Assembly: GCF_039908635.1 (NCBI RefSeq)
Contig: NZ_CP150918.1
Location: 2,108,001 to 2,172,000, forward strand
Origin: Pseudomonas purpurea
Lineage (GTDB): Bacteria > Pseudomonadota > Gammaproteobacteria > Pseudomonadales > Pseudomonadaceae
DNA: 64,000 nucleotides
Reading direction: 5' to 3'
Shown: positions 1 through 9,265 of the stretch, in pieces
How the letters are laid out: every line of letters begins with the position of its first letter
Position numbering within the stretch: the stretch's first letter is position 1
Program-made: the position numbers and the translations under genes
The notes under the pieces: generated by a model
What the model was told of the DNA's origin: nothing
Seen by the model: the letters and a program-made list of their open reading frames with translations, nothing else
The model's database searches: none

Positions 1-25
1 CTGCCCAGTGGCTGGCGCAGGCGGT

Positions 26-784
26 TCAGGGCGCAGGCGCAGTGTGCGAGGCGTCGTCGGTGCCGGTGTAGAGCTTGATGATGTCGCCGATCTCGCCTGA
101 CATTTTCATCTTCAACAGGGTCTGCAAAATCAGTTGCACCGGCAGTGTGGGGTCATTGCGCACGTAGCAACCGACGTTTTGCTCCTGCAACACCGCAACG
201 GCATGCAATTGCCGCTCGGGCAGCAATTGATGGTTGAGCCAGTCCAGTGTCCATTGATTGCTGACGGCATAACGATAGCGGCCGGCCAGGAGCTTTTGCA
301 GCACCTGATCCTGACTGCGTGCATCGTCGCGTTGCAATCGGCCGTTGTCGAACAACGGTTGCAGGGTCGGGTAGCGGTAGCTGAGCACGGTGCCGACCGG
401 TTGCGTCGTCAGGTTGGCGAGGGTTACCGGCGCGGGATCGCTGCTGATCAGCAGGTCGCGCTGAAACCACAACGGGACGCTCCAGAGGTAGTCGCCGGAC
501 TGATTCGGCAGCCAGGATTGTGCGGTGTAACAGCGAATATCAATTTCACCGTGCTCCATCGCGCTTTGCACCCGCGCGCGGGCCAGCACATGGAATTCGG
601 CGGGGCGACCCACCTGGGTGGCCAGGCTGAGCATCACGTCGTGCAAGATGCCCTGGACCGGTCGGCCACGTTCGATTTGCACCATGGGCATGGCCCAGCT
701 GTCGGCTATCGAGAAACGCAAGGGCGCCTCGCTGGCAACGCCATTGGCGCAGATCAACAGCAAAGCCCCCAGGGTTGAACGCAT
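26..784 (-). CDS. Periplasmic substrate-binding-like protein (SBP family 3 type)
   Basis: The 252-aa product starts with a short signal peptide (MRSTLGALLLICANGVASEA, cleavage probably after the VAS or SEA stretch). The rest reads like a bacterial family 3 periplasmic solute-binding protein: an opening beta strand with a ligand-site style segment (LRFSIADSWAMPM), a middle PVGTVLSYRYPTL segment and a C-terminal domain of the usual size of about 230 aa. No permease or ATPase gene is adjacent in the window, so it may be an orphan binding or sensory protein. The ligand cannot be read from sequence. It is divergent from dnaX, from which it is separated by a palindromic repeat. The family call is by fold-level resemblance only. 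Confidence 0.7.
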   Translation of the reverse strand: MRSTLGALLLICANGVASEAPLRFSIADSWAMPMVQIERGRPVQGILHDVMLSLATQVGRPAEFHVLARARVQSAMEHGEIDIRCYTAQSWLPNQSGDYLWSVPLWFQRDLLISSDPAPVTLANLTTQPVGTVLSYRYPTLQPLFDNGRLQRDDARSQDQVLQKLLAGRYRYAVSNQWTLDWLNHQLLPERQLHAVAVLQEQNVGCYVRNDPTLPVQLILQTLLKMKMSGEIGDIIKLYTGTDDASHTAPAP

Positions 785-827
785 AAACGCTCCGGCGAGA
801 ACACTGCGAGGTCGAGAAAAAGCCGCC

Positions 828-975
828 CATGCAGGCTGTGTGAAAATGTAACGAGCGAAGGCAAGACAAGGCCAAAACAGGCGAGGAAGCGGAATTTACG
901 GGTTGTAAATGAGCATTCCGAGCCTGTTTTTAACGCAGGGTTGTCGAGCGCAGTAGTTTTCACACAACCTGTATG
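828..975. repeat. Long imperfect palindrome with 19-bp terminal inverted repeats (MITE-like)
   Basis: The ends 828-846 and 957-975 are inverted repeats (17 of 19 match; core GTGTGAAAA / TTTTCACAC). The interior also folds: AAAACAGGC near 873 pairs with GCCTGTTTT near 921. The element is about 148 bp and has no transposase. An open frame across it on the minus strand looks like repeat-derived noise. A shortened relative lies at 10274-10322, carrying the same GAGCGCAGTAGTTTTCAC end. Confidence 0.7.
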
Positions 976-1072
976 AGGCAGCTTAGCCAGATTAGACGAG
1001 GACACCGGATGCAATTTCGCCCTTGCTCCGCTAGCATTACCGGCTTCCGCTTCCCAGTCGCGACGGTTTTCG

Positions 1073-3178
1073 ATGAGTTATCAGGTTCTTGCACGTAAAT
1101 GGCGTCCGCGCTCGTTCCGCGAAATGGTCGGCCAGACCCATGTGCTCAAGGCTCTGATCAATGCCTTGGACAGCCAGCGGCTGCACCATGCCTATTTATT
1201 TACCGGCACGCGCGGGGTGGGCAAGACCACTATTGCGCGGATCATTGCCAAATGCCTGAACTGTGAAACAGGTATCACTTCGACGCCGTGTGGCGAGTGC
1301 TCGGTGTGCCGTGAAATCGACGAGGGGCGTTTTGTCGACCTGATCGAGATCGACGCCGCGAGCCGCACCAAGGTCGAGGACACCCGCGAACTGCTCGACA
1401 ACGTGCAGTACGCGCCGAGTCGTGGGCGCTTCAAGGTCTACCTGATCGACGAAGTGCACATGCTTTCCAGCCACTCCTTCAATGCGCTGTTGAAAACCCT
1501 CGAAGAGCCGCCGCCCTACGTCAAGTTCATCCTGGCGACCACCGATCCGCAGAAGCTTCCTGCAACGATTCTGTCGCGGTGCTTGCAGTTCTCCCTGAAA
1601 AACATGACCCCGGAGCGCGTGGTCGAGCATTTGACCCACGTGTTGGGGGTCGAGAACGTACCGTTCGAAGACGACGCGTTGTGGCTGTTGGGCCGTGCTG
1701 CCGACGGTTCCATGCGTGACGCCATGAGCCTCACCGACCAGGCCATTGCCTTCGGTGAAGGCAAAGTCATGGCGGCCGACGTGCGTGCCATGCTCGGCAC
1801 GCTCGATCATGGTCAGGTCTACGACGTGCTGCATGCGCTGATCGAAGGTGACGCCAAGGCGTTGCTTGAAGCCGTGCGGCACTTGGCCGAGCAAGGCCCG
1901 GACTGGAATGGCGTGCTGTCGGAAATTCTCAATGTGCTGCACCGCGTCGCCATCGCCCAGGCCCTGCCGGAAGGCGTCGACAATGGCCACGGCGACCGCG
2001 ACCGGGTGTTGGCACTGGCCCAGGCCCTGCCTGCCGAAGACGTGCAGTTCTATTACCAGATGGGCCTGATTGGTCGCCGCGATTTGCCGCTGGCCCCCGA
2101 CCCGCGTGGCGGTTTCGAAATGGTGTTGCTGCGCATGCTCGCGTTCCGGCCGGCGGATACCGCCGACGCGCCGAGGCAGCCGCTAAAGCCAGTGGGGATC
2201 AGCCAGGCCACAGTTGATTCCGCAAACTCCGTGGCTGTCGCACCTCGTGTGGCGCCGGTAGTCGCTCCCGCTCCTGTTGTGGCCGAGCCTGTGGCGGATG
2301 CGCCAGTTCAGCCGATCGCCGAAGTGGTTGCGCCAGCGCCAGCGCCGACGCCTGAACCGGTGGCGCCGGTGGTCGTGCCAGAGCCAGTGATTGAGCCGGT
2401 GGCGGTCGTTGAAGAAGTCATCGACCTGCCCTGGAACGATCCGGTTGAAGCCGAAGTCGTTCAGCAGCCAGCCGTCGAGCCAGTGCTGGAGACGATTGCC
2501 GAGCAGCCCGACCTGACGCCGATGCCCGCGCCTGTGCCGGACAGCGTGGTGCCCGAGGCACCGGAGTGGGCCGCTGCGCCGATCCCCGAGCCCTCAGTGG
2601 CCGATGTTGATGCGGCGACGCCGGGCATGGACCTGGACGACGAACCACCGCTGGACGAAGACTACATCGAGCCGGACATGGATTCGGCCTACAGCTACCT
2701 GGACGATCTGGCCAGCGAACATACCGCTGAACCTGCGCCGGAACCCGAGCCTGAACCGGCCGCGATGCCGGCCACCGGCCTGGCGCTGCAATGGCTGGAG
2801 TTGTTCCCGAAACTGTCGATTTCCGGCATGACCGGCAGCATCGCCGCCAACTGCACGCTGATTTCGGTCGAAGGCGACCACTGGTCGCTGCACCTGGACC
2901 CGGCCCACAGCGCGCTGTTCAACCCGACCCAGCAGCGTCGCCTGAACGATGCCCTGAACCAGTTTCACCAGCGCACCCTGACGGTGAGCATCGAGTTGAT
3001 CAAGCCCGAGCAGGAAACCCCGGCGCAGGCCGCTTCGCGCCGTCGCGCCGACCGCCAGCGTGAAGCGGAGGACTCGATCCATGGCGATCCGTTCATCCAG
3101 CAAATGATCCAGCAGTTCGGTGCGGTGATCCGTAACGATACTATTGAACCTGTCGAGGCTCTGGTCAGCCAGGGCTAA
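1073..3178 (+). CDS. dnaX: DNA polymerase III subunit tau (DnaX)
   Basis: DnaX is the clamp-loader ATPase subunit that organises the replicative polymerase. The 701-aa protein has the Walker A motif GTRGVGKT at residues 45-52, zinc-binding cysteines at 64, 73, 76 and 79, a Walker B region (YLIDEVHML) near residue 125 and the SRC sensor motif, all typical of domains I-III. Residues of about 370-580 form a Pro/Ala/Val/Glu-rich linker, followed by the tau-specific C-terminal part (LALQWLELFPKL...) that binds DnaB and the polymerase alpha subunit. It is followed by a terminator and ybaB-recR, the usual gamma-proteobacterial order. No A-rich slippery heptamer was seen where E. coli makes gamma. 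Confidence 0.97.
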   Translation: MSYQVLARKWRPRSFREMVGQTHVLKALINALDSQRLHHAYLFTGTRGVGKTTIARIIAKCLNCETGITSTPCGECSVCREIDEGRFVDLIEIDAASRTKVEDTRELLDNVQYAPSRGRFKVYLIDEVHMLSSHSFNALLKTLEEPPPYVKFILATTDPQKLPATILSRCLQFSLKNMTPERVVEHLTHVLGVENVPFEDDALWLLGRAADGSMRDAMSLTDQAIAFGEGKVMAADVRAMLGTLDHGQVYDVLHALIEGDAKALLEAVRHLAEQGPDWNGVLSEILNVLHRVAIAQALPEGVDNGHGDRDRVLALAQALPAEDVQFYYQMGLIGRRDLPLAPDPRGGFEMVLLRMLAFRPADTADAPRQPLKPVGISQATVDSANSVAVAPRVAPVVAPAPVVAEPVADAPVQPIAEVVAPAPAPTPEPVAPVVVPEPVIEPVAVVEEVIDLPWNDPVEAEVVQQPAVEPVLETIAEQPDLTPMPAPVPDSVVPEAPEWAAAPIPEPSVADVDAATPGMDLDDEPPLDEDYIEPDMDSAYSYLDDLASEHTAEPAPEPEPEPAAMPATGLALQWLELFPKLSISGMTGSIAANCTLISVEGDHWSLHLDPAHSALFNPTQQRRLNDALNQFHQRTLTVSIELIKPEQETPAQAASRRRADRQREAEDSIHGDPFIQQMIQQFGAVIRNDTIEPVEALVSQG

Positions 3179-3187
3179 TAACTGAAG

Positions 3188-3219
3188 GCGCCTGGCCTGT
3201 GTGGCCGGGCGCTGTTTTT
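3188..3219 (+). terminator. Rho-independent terminator after dnaX
   Basis: A 10-bp stem, GCGCCTGGCC at 3188-3197 with GGCCGGGCGC at 3203-3212 (one G-T pair), is followed by a T run at 3215-3219. It lies between dnaX and ybaB, so ybaB may partly depend on read-through. Confidence 0.7.
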
Positions 3220-3244
3220 ATCCAAGTACTTTGAGGTGATTCCC

Positions 3245-3583
3245 ATGATGAAAGGTGGCATGGCCGGCCTGATGAAGCAGGCGCAGCAGATGCAGGAAAA
3301 AATGGCCAAGATGCAGGAAGAACTGGCCAACGCCGAAGTCACCGGCAAGGCGGGTGGCGATATGGTCACCGTGGTGATGACCGGTCGTCACGACGTCAAG
3401 CGCGTGACCGTGGACCCAAGCCTGGTTGAAGGCCTGAGCGAAGACGACAAGGAGATGCTGGAAGCCTTGTTCGCCGCTGCCGTCAACGACGCCGTGCGCA
3501 AGATCGAAGCCAACAGCCAGGACAAAATGTCCGGCATGACCGCTGGCATGCAACTGCCACCGGGCATGAAGCTGCCATTCTGA
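3245..3583 (+). CDS. YbaB/EbfC nucleoid-associated protein
   Basis: A 112-aa YbaB/EbfC family protein, a dimeric DNA-binding nucleoid protein nearly always encoded between dnaX and recR. The sequence shows the Met/Gln-rich first helix ([18 protein letters not shown]) and the conserved beta strands around [17 protein letters not shown]. The ATG at 3245 is chosen because GAGGTG lies just upstream with good spacing; an in-frame GTG at 3236 would overlap that ribosome binding site. The C terminus (PPGMKLPF) is typical of Pseudomonas. The precise role is not established, though links to recombination and DNA repair are suggested by its partnership with recR. Confidence 0.93.
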   Translation: MMKGGMAGLMKQAQQMQEKMAKMQEELANAEVTGKAGGDMVTVVMTGRHDVKRVTVDPSLVEGLSEDDKEMLEALFAAAVNDAVRKIEANSQDKMSGMTAGMQLPPGMKLPF

Positions 3584-3607
3584 TCCGCTGAAGCGGGTTG
3601 GAAGGAC

Positions 3608-3641
3608 TAAAAATGCCAGGCATCGCGCCTGGCATTTTTTT
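3608..3641 (+). terminator. Terminator after ybaB
   Basis: Stem AAATGCCAGG / CCTGGCATTT (3611-3620 with 3629-3638) ends in a T run at 3635-3641, immediately after ybaB. Confidence 0.8.
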
Positions 3642-3748
3642 GTCCGCTGCAAAGGTGTTGTCTGCCAGACCACCTTCCCTGAGTATTTGACGCTAGTGAG
3701 AGGCGCGGGTATAAACCGCGTCTCGTTGATTTGTCGGACCTTTCCCCC

Positions 3749-4351
3749 ATGAGCTTCAGCCCCCTGATTCGCCAACTGATCGACGCCCTGCGCACTTTGC
3801 CCGGTGTGGGTCAGAAAACCGCCCAGCGCATGGCACTGCAACTGCTTGAGCGTGATCGCAGCGGTGGTTTGCGACTGGCCCAGGCGTTGAGCCAGGCCAT
3901 GGAAGGGGTGGGGCATTGCCGACTGTGCCGCACGCTGACCGAAGACGATTTGTGCCCGCAATGCTCGGACACCCGCCGCGATGACACGTTGCTTTGCGTG
4001 GTGGAAGGTCCGATGGACGTCTACGCCGTGGAGCAGACCGGTTTTCGTGGGCGCTATTTCGTGCTCAAGGGCCATTTGTCGCCGCTCGATGGCTTGGGGC
4101 CTGAAGCCATCGGCATCCCGCAGTTGCTGGCACGGATCGAAGAGGCGGGTACTTTCACTGAAGTCATCCTGGCCACCAACCCGACGGTTGAAGGTGAAGC
4201 CACGGCGCATTACATCGCCCAGCTGCTGAGCAATAAAGGCCTGATTGCCTCGCGCATCGCCCACGGCGTGCCGTTGGGGGGCGAACTGGAACTGGTGGAC
4301 GGCGGGACATTGGCTCACTCCTTCGCAGGGCGTAAACCGATCGCTTTGTAG
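3749..4351 (+). CDS. recR: Recombination protein RecR
   Basis: RecR works with RecF and RecO to load RecA onto gapped DNA. The 200-aa product has an N-terminal helix-hairpin-helix ([11 protein letters not shown], residues 17-27), a four-cysteine zinc finger (C57, C60, C69, C72) and a Toprim domain opening at VVEGPMD with E86. The length equals the family norm. The ATG at 3749 ([10 protein letters not shown]) is preferred over an upstream in-frame TTG at 3731 because it gives the conserved N terminus. It lies downstream of dnaX-ybaB but is separated by a terminator and about 100 bp, so it probably has its own promoter. Confidence 0.96.
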   Translation: MSFSPLIRQLIDALRTLPGVGQKTAQRMALQLLERDRSGGLRLAQALSQAMEGVGHCRLCRTLTEDDLCPQCSDTRRDDTLLCVVEGPMDVYAVEQTGFRGRYFVLKGHLSPLDGLGPEAIGIPQLLARIEEAGTFTEVILATNPTVEGEATAHYIAQLLSNKGLIASRIAHGVPLGGELELVDGGTLAHSFAGRKPIAL

Positions 4352-4367
4352 CGTGTGAACTGACGCC

Positions 4368-4448
4368 ATCGCGAGCAAGCTCGCTCCCACATTAGACCGC
4401 ATTCGACAGGACAATTCGGTCAACTGTGGGAGCGAGCTTGCTCGCGAT
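4368..4448. repeat. REPIN: inverted pair of REP sequences
   Basis: A perfect 24-bp arm (4368-4391) and its reverse complement (4425-4448) carry the Pseudomonas REP core GTGGGAGCGAGCTTGCTCGC. The 33-bp spacer is not conserved. It lies between recR and the acyl-CoA dehydrogenase gene. Confidence 0.9.
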
Positions 4449-4539
4449 GCAGGCGCCTCGGTCTATCTGATTCACGCATTCCTGTTGAAAACCAAGCAAG
4501 CGCTCGGTAGCTTCACTGAACCTTCAGTGGAGATCGCCG

Positions 4540-5689
4540 ATGCCCGCTTGCCAGGAATACTTCGACCCCAGCCACCAATTGGTCCGCGACAGCGTCAGAC
4601 GTTTCGTCGAGCGCGAGATCTTGCCGGACATTGACCAGTGGGAAGAAGTCGAGAGCTTTCCCCGTGAGCTGTACCTCAAGGGCCGGCGCCGCGGGTATTC
4701 TGGGCATCGGCTACCCCGAAGCACTGGGCGGCAGCCACGAAGGTGACCTGTTCGCCAAGATTGCCGCCAGCGAAGAACTGATGCGCAGTGGTTCCGGTGG
4801 CGTGGTCGCGGGGCTCGGGTCGCTGGACATCGGCCTCCCACCGATCCTCAAGTGGGCCACGCCAGCGGTTCGCGAGCGGGTGGTGCCTCAGGTGCTCAGC
4901 GGCGAAAAAATCAGCGCCCTGGCGATTACCGAGCCCAGCGGTGGCTCCGACGTGGCCAACCTGCAAACCCGTGCCGTGCGAGACGGCGACTGTTATCGCG
5001 TCAGCGGCAGCAAAACCTTTATCACCAGCGGCGTACGTGCAGATTTCTACACCGTCGCGGTGCGTACCGGCGAGCCGGGTTTTGGCGGCATCAGCCTGTT
5101 GATGATCGAGAAAGGCACGCCGGGTTTCACCGTAGGGCGTCAGCTGAAGAAAATGGGCTGGTGGGCGTCGGACACGGCCGAATTGTTCTTCGACGATTGC
5201 CGGGTGCCGCTCGGAAACTTGATCGGTGCCGAAAACATGGGGTTTGCCTGCATCATGGGCAACTTCCAGAGCGAACGCCTGGCGCTGGCGCTCATGGCCA
5301 ACATGACGGCGCAACTGGCATTGGAAGAGAGCCTGAAGTGGGCGCGGCAGCGCGAAGCGTTCGGCAAGCCGATTGGCAAGTTCCAGGTGATCAAGCATCG
5401 GTTGGCAGAAATGGCCACGGCGCTGGAGGTTTCTCGGGAGTTCACCTATCGGCAGGCCGCGAAAATGGCCGCGGGGCAGAGCGTGATCAAGGAAATTTCA
5501 ATGGCCAAGAATGTTGCCACCGACACGGCTGATCGCATCACCACCGACGCAGTACAGATTCTTGGCGGGTTGGGTTACATGCGTGAAAGCCTGGTGGAGC
5601 GGCTGTACCGCGATAACCGGATATTGTCGATTGGTGGCGGTACGCGGGAAGTGATGAATGAAATCATCGCCAAGCAGATGGGGTTTTGA
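4540..5689 (+). pseudogene. Acyl-CoA dehydrogenase, disrupted by one extra base
   Basis: An FAD-dependent acyl-CoA dehydrogenase reads in one frame from ATG 4540 to YLK (about codon 47) and then continues in the +1-shifted frame from AGAAGILGIGYPEALGG to the stop at 5689. The GGG at 4680-4682 has one base too many; with GG the reading is continuous and 382 aa long, the family norm. FAD/substrate motifs are intact (ALAITEPSGGSD, GGLGYMRE). The usual C-terminal catalytic Glu position reads GGGT, but a Glu in QSERL (about residue 245) matches the isovaleryl/long-chain type, suggesting a branched or long acyl substrate. The site is one of five GGCC-associated insertions here, so a sequence error is likely. 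Confidence 0.88.
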
Positions 5690-5703
5690 AACAGTGGTGT
5701 ACC

Positions 5704-5815
5704 GGCTGACGCCATCGCGAGCAAGCTCGCTCCCACATGGATCTTCGGTGTACACAAATCTTGTGCATGACAAAGATTAAATGTGGGAGCGAGCTTCTTC
5801 GCGATGGCGTCAGCC
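5704..5815. repeat. REPIN with extended arms
   Basis: Arms 5704-5737 and 5782-5815 are near-perfect inverted repeats of the same REP family as at 4368; the right arm differs at two positions in the core (CTTCTTCGCG). The element sits between the converging acyl-CoA dehydrogenase and apt genes, a usual REP location. Confidence 0.88.
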
Positions 5816-5826
5816 CAGGTGCCGCG

Positions 5827-6375
5827 TTACTTGTCGGTCAGCGCAAACTGCGTCAGGCAGAACGTCGGGATGCCCATGTCTTCCAGGCGTTGGGAGCCGC
5901 CCAGTTCCGGCAGGTCGATAATCGCCGCGGCTTCGAAAATCCGCGCGCCCATGCGCCGAGCCAGGTTGGCCGCAGCAATCAGCGTCCCGCCCGTGGCAAT
6001 CAGGTCATCGAACATCAGCACCGAATCGCCTTCGCACAGGCTGTCGGCGTGGACTTCCAGAAAGGCTTCGCCGTATTCGGTCTGGTAACCCTCGGCCAAC
6101 ACGTCGGCCGGCAGTTTGCCTTGCTTGCGGAACAGCACCAGCGGCTTGTTCAGTTGATAGGCGAGGACGGAGCCAATCAGAAAGCCACGGGCATCCATCG
6201 CGCCGATGTGGGTGAAGTCAGCCTCGACATAGCGGTGGGCAAAGCTGTCCATCACCAGGCGCAGGGCCTTGGGCGACTGAAACAGCGGGGTGATGTCGCG
6301 AAAGATCACGCCCGGCTTGGGGAAGTCGATCACGGGGCGGATCAGGGATTTGATGTCGAAGGCGTCGATGAGCAT
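5827..6375 (-). CDS. apt: Adenine phosphoribosyltransferase
   Basis: Apt salvages adenine by converting adenine plus PRPP to AMP and pyrophosphate in the cytosol. The 182-aa product has the PRPP-binding motif [13 protein letters not shown] (residues 120-132), the FRDITPLF segment near residue 25 and the [13 protein letters not shown] segment near 80, all standard. Length is as expected for the family. It is downstream of anr on the same strand with about 80 bp between, as in other pseudomonads, and ends against a REPIN. Confidence 0.96.
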   Translation of the reverse strand: MLIDAFDIKSLIRPVIDFPKPGVIFRDITPLFQSPKALRLVMDSFAHRYVEADFTHIGAMDARGFLIGSVLAYQLNKPLVLFRKQGKLPADVLAEGYQTEYGEAFLEVHADSLCEGDSVLMFDDLIATGGTLIAAANLARRMGARIFEAAAIIDLPELGGSQRLEDMGIPTFCLTQFALTDK

Positions 6376-6453
6376 CGTCGAAGTGTCCTGGCGGGCTGCA
6401 AACGCCGCAGTATAACGGCGGCTGAGCAGGTTCGCTCAGCCGCATTCGCACGG

Positions 6454-7188
6454 TCAGCCTTCGACCGAACCGCCAGCCAGTGCGCAGAGCTGGATCGGGT
6501 CCAGAATGTGCACCTCCTTGCCTTCGGCGGCGATCAGCTCGTTTTGCTGGAAGCGCGTGAAGACGCGGGAGACGGTTTCCACCGCCAGCCCCAGGTAGTT
6601 GCCGATTTCGTTGCGCGACATGCTCAGGCGGAACTGATTGGCCGAGAAGCCGCGCGCGCGGAAACGGGCGGAGAGGTTGACCAGGAAGGTCGCGATGCGT
6701 TCATCGGCGGTCTTCTTGGAGAGCAGCAGCATCATCTGCTGATCATCACGAATTTCGCGACTCATTACCCGCATCAATTGACGGCGCAACTGCGGCAATT
6801 GCAGGGCCAGTTCATCAAGGCGTTCGAAAGGGATTTCACAGACCGAGGTGGTTTCCAGCGCCTGGGCCGACACTGGATGGCTTTCGGTGTCCATGCCCGA
6901 CAACCCGACGAGTTCGCTCGGCAGGTGGAAGCCGGTGATCTGTTCTTCGCCGCTGTCGCTCAGGCTGAAGGTTTTCAAGGCGCCGGAGCGTACTGCAAAG
7001 ACGGAATCGAACTGGTCACCCTGGCGAAACAGAAACTCGCCCTTTTTCAGCGGGCGACCACGTTTGACGATTTCGTCCAGCGCTTCCATGTCTTCCAGAT
7101 TCAGCGAAAGTGGCAGGCAAAGAGGGGCCAGGCTGCAATCCTTGCAATGGGCCTGGTTATGAGCGCGCAGTTTTACTGGCTCGGACAT
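6454..7188 (-). CDS. anr: Oxygen-responsive CRP/FNR regulator Anr
   Basis: Anr is the pseudomonad FNR homologue: a 4Fe-4S cluster formed without oxygen lets it dimerise and bind TTGAT-N4-ATCAA sites. The 244-aa protein has cluster cysteines C15, C18 and C24 ([11 protein letters not shown]) plus a central cysteine in SVCEIPFE, a cyclic-nucleotide-like beta barrel, a dimer helix and a C-terminal helix-turn-helix ([20 protein letters not shown]) with the E-x2-x2-R pattern of FNR. Its likely targets are next door: Anr boxes lie upstream of hemN (9266-9279) and ccoN2 (23486-23499). Confidence 0.97.
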   Translation of the reverse strand: MSEPVKLRAHNQAHCKDCSLAPLCLPLSLNLEDMEALDEIVKRGRPLKKGEFLFRQGDQFDSVFAVRSGALKTFSLSDSGEEQITGFHLPSELVGLSGMDTESHPVSAQALETTSVCEIPFERLDELALQLPQLRRQLMRVMSREIRDDQQMMLLLSKKTADERIATFLVNLSARFRARGFSANQFRLSMSRNEIGNYLGLAVETVSRVFTRFQQNELIAAEGKEVHILDPIQLCALAGGSVEG

Positions 7189-7342
7189 TTCTTAAATCCT
7201 TGTGGGAAATCACACATAAGCCGTAAGGGTAACCCACCCAAGGACCTTGAAGCCAGCCTGTGCCGTAATGGCGCAGGGCCATAAAGCTCCCGGTGCGCTG
7301 ACCGATAACCTGTTATTCGATACCCCACAAGGAACCGTGTTC

Positions 7343-7822
7343 ATGTCCTCCATTGGTGCTCCCACCAGCGGCAACAGCGGCTTGCAGCCGTTGAACGAGC
7401 TGTTGAAAAACGGCGCTGACGATGAAGTCGTCCCGCCGCCGCTGTTTGAAGCGCCGGTCCTGGCCGAGGGAATTAAAGTTTCGTTGTCCGGTACCGGTTT
7501 GAATAAATCGTCCGGAGCCGGGGGCGCCGACAGCGACATCGAAGAAAGCGGGTTGCCGGACAACATTCAGCAGATCCTGAAAATGATTCGTAAGTTGCAG
7601 CGCCAACTCGCTGAAAAAATGGCCGAGCTGCAAGCGGTGATGGCGGACAAGAGCCTGTCGCCGGAGCAGATGCGTGCCAAGGTGGGTGCCTTGCAATCGG
7701 CCATCACCGGGATCAGTGGCGGCTTGATTACCGCCAATGCTTCATTGGCCAAAGCCATGAAGCAGGCGGGTTTGAGCGCTGACCAGGTGATGAAGGCGGC
7801 CTCTTTGTTGATGAAGCCTTAA
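7343..7822 (+). CDS. Conserved hypothetical coiled-coil protein
   Basis: A 159-aa protein without a recognised domain, placed between anr and hemN on the opposite strand, a position also held by a hypothetical gene in other pseudomonads. The ATG at 7343 (MSSIGAPTSG) has AAGGAA upstream. The first 70 residues are Gly/Ser/Pro-rich and look disordered. Residues of about 75-115 (IQQILKMIRKLQRQLAEKMAELQAV) form a strong amphipathic coiled coil, followed by Ala/Ser-rich helices. No signal peptide or membrane segment is visible. The gene is convergent with hemN, with their ends 3' to 3' overlapping by a few bases. Function unknown. Confidence 0.75.
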   Translation: MSSIGAPTSGNSGLQPLNELLKNGADDEVVPPPLFEAPVLAEGIKVSLSGTGLNKSSGAGGADSDIEESGLPDNIQQILKMIRKLQRQLAEKMAELQAVMADKSLSPEQMRAKVGALQSAITGISGGLITANASLAKAMKQAGLSADQVMKAASLLMKP

Positions 7823-9201
7823 ATCACCCGAGAGAAACGCTGGCGGTTCTGCTGTTCCAGGTACGCATCGAACACCATGCACACCGAACGCACCAGCAAC
7901 CGGCCGGCGGGCAGCACAGTGATTTTCTCGCTGTCGAGATCGATCAGGCCATCGTCGGCCATGGCCTGCAACTGTGGCCAAAGCTCGCCGAAGTAACCGC
8001 GAAAGTCGATGTTGAACGCTTTCTCGATCACGGTGAACTCCAGGCTGAAGTTGCAAATCAATTGTTGAATCACTTCCCGGCGCAGGCGGTCGTCCTGGTT
8101 GCACACCAGGCCACGGCTGGTGCCCAGTTGCGCGCTGGCCAGGGCGTTCTGGTACTGGTTGAGGTCGCTGCTGTTCTGGCAGTACAGGTCGCCAATCTGG
8201 CTGATGGCCGACACGCCCAGCCCGATCAGGTCGCAATGGCCGTGGGTGGTGTAGCCCTGGAAATTACGCTGCAACGTCGACTCTTCCTGGGCGATGGCCA
8301 GTTCGTCGTCGGGCAGGGCGAAGTGGTCCATGCCGATGTAGCGATACCCGGCCGCGGTCAGTTGTTCGATGGTGTTCTGGAGCATTTTCAGTTTGTCGGC
8401 AGGCGCCGGCAGTTCGTTGCCGTTGATGCGCCGTTGCGGCATGAAGCGTTCCGGCAAGTGCGCGTAATTGAACACCGAGAGCCGGTCCGGTTGCAGGCTG
8501 ATGACTTCGTCCACGGTGCGGGCGAAGTTTTCCGGCGTCTGCTTGGGCAGGCCATAGATCAGGTCGATGTTGATCGAGCGAAACTGCAAGGTGCGGGCGG
8601 CTTCAATCACCGCGCGGGTTTCTTCCAGGCTTTGCAGGCGGTTGACCGCACGCTGCACGGCCGGGTCGAGGTCTTGCAGGCCGATGCTGACCCGATTGAA
8701 GCCCAGTTCGCGCAACAGGCCCATGGTCGACCAGTCGGCTTCACGCGGGTCGATTTCGATGCCGTAGTCACCCGAATCGTCGTCCAGCAAGTTGAAGTGC
8801 TTGCGCAACTGGGCCATCAACTGGCGCAGTTCATCGTGGCTGAGAAAGGTCGGGGTGCCGCCGCCAAAGTGCAGTTGCTCGACTTTCTGGTTCGGGTCGA
8901 GGTGGCAGGCGATCAACTGGATTTCCTGCTCCAGGCGCTGCAAGTAGGGCTGGGCGCGGCCACGGTCCTTGGTGATGACTTTGTTGCAGGCGCAGTAGTA
9001 GCAAATGTTCGCGCAGAACGGCACATGCACGTACAGCGACAACGGCCTGAGGGCCTTGCGGCTGTCGCGCAGGGCGTGCAGCAAATCGAAGGTGCCGACC
9101 TGGCTGTTGAATTGCACCGCGGTCGGGTAGGAGGTGTAACGAGGTCCCGCCAAGTCATAGCGGCGGATCAGATCTGTGTCCCAACGAATGGCGTCGAGCA
9201 T
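7819..9201 (-). CDS. hemN: Oxygen-independent coproporphyrinogen III dehydrogenase
   Basis: HemN is a radical-SAM enzyme that converts coproporphyrinogen III to protoporphyrinogen IX without oxygen, supplying heme for microaerobic oxidases. The 460-aa product carries the cluster motif at C63, C67, C70 with the extra C72 (PFCANICYYCAC), the GGGTPTFL glycine motif and the C-terminal HemN domain. Length matches true HemN rather than the shorter HemW. An Anr box TTGATTTGCATCAA lies at 9266-9279, about 65 bp upstream of the start, predicting induction at low oxygen. Its placement with cbb3 oxidase genes fits this role. Confidence 0.97.
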   Translation of the reverse strand: MLDAIRWDTDLIRRYDLAGPRYTSYPTAVQFNSQVGTFDLLHALRDSRKALRPLSLYVHVPFCANICYYCACNKVITKDRGRAQPYLQRLEQEIQLIACHLDPNQKVEQLHFGGGTPTFLSHDELRQLMAQLRKHFNLLDDDSGDYGIEIDPREADWSTMGLLRELGFNRVSIGLQDLDPAVQRAVNRLQSLEETRAVIEAARTLQFRSINIDLIYGLPKQTPENFARTVDEVISLQPDRLSVFNYAHLPERFMPQRRINGNELPAPADKLKMLQNTIEQLTAAGYRYIGMDHFALPDDELAIAQEESTLQRNFQGYTTHGHCDLIGLGVSAISQIGDLYCQNSSDLNQYQNALASAQLGTSRGLVCNQDDRLRREVIQQLICNFSLEFTVIEKAFNIDFRGYFGELWPQLQAMADDGLIDLDSEKITVLPAGRLLVRSVCMVFDAYLEQQNRQRFSRVI

Positions 9202-9265
9202 GCGGGCATTCCCCCGGATAGGCTTGCAGTGGTGGCGAGTCTAGGGGGTTGGCGCCTTGGGCATC

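Noticed and set aside
754..1014. 86-aa frame across the palindromic repeat
   Set aside because: It is a translation of the repeat itself and overlaps the 5' end of the first gene.
2290..2420. Programmed frameshift site in dnaX making gamma
   Set aside because: The Pro/Ala linker here is GC-rich and lacks an A-AAA-AAG-type slippery sequence.
5737..7284. Long plus-strand open frame antisense to apt and anr
   Set aside because: It covers two clearly conserved minus-strand genes and its product has no recognisable domain; long antisense frames are common in GC-rich DNA.
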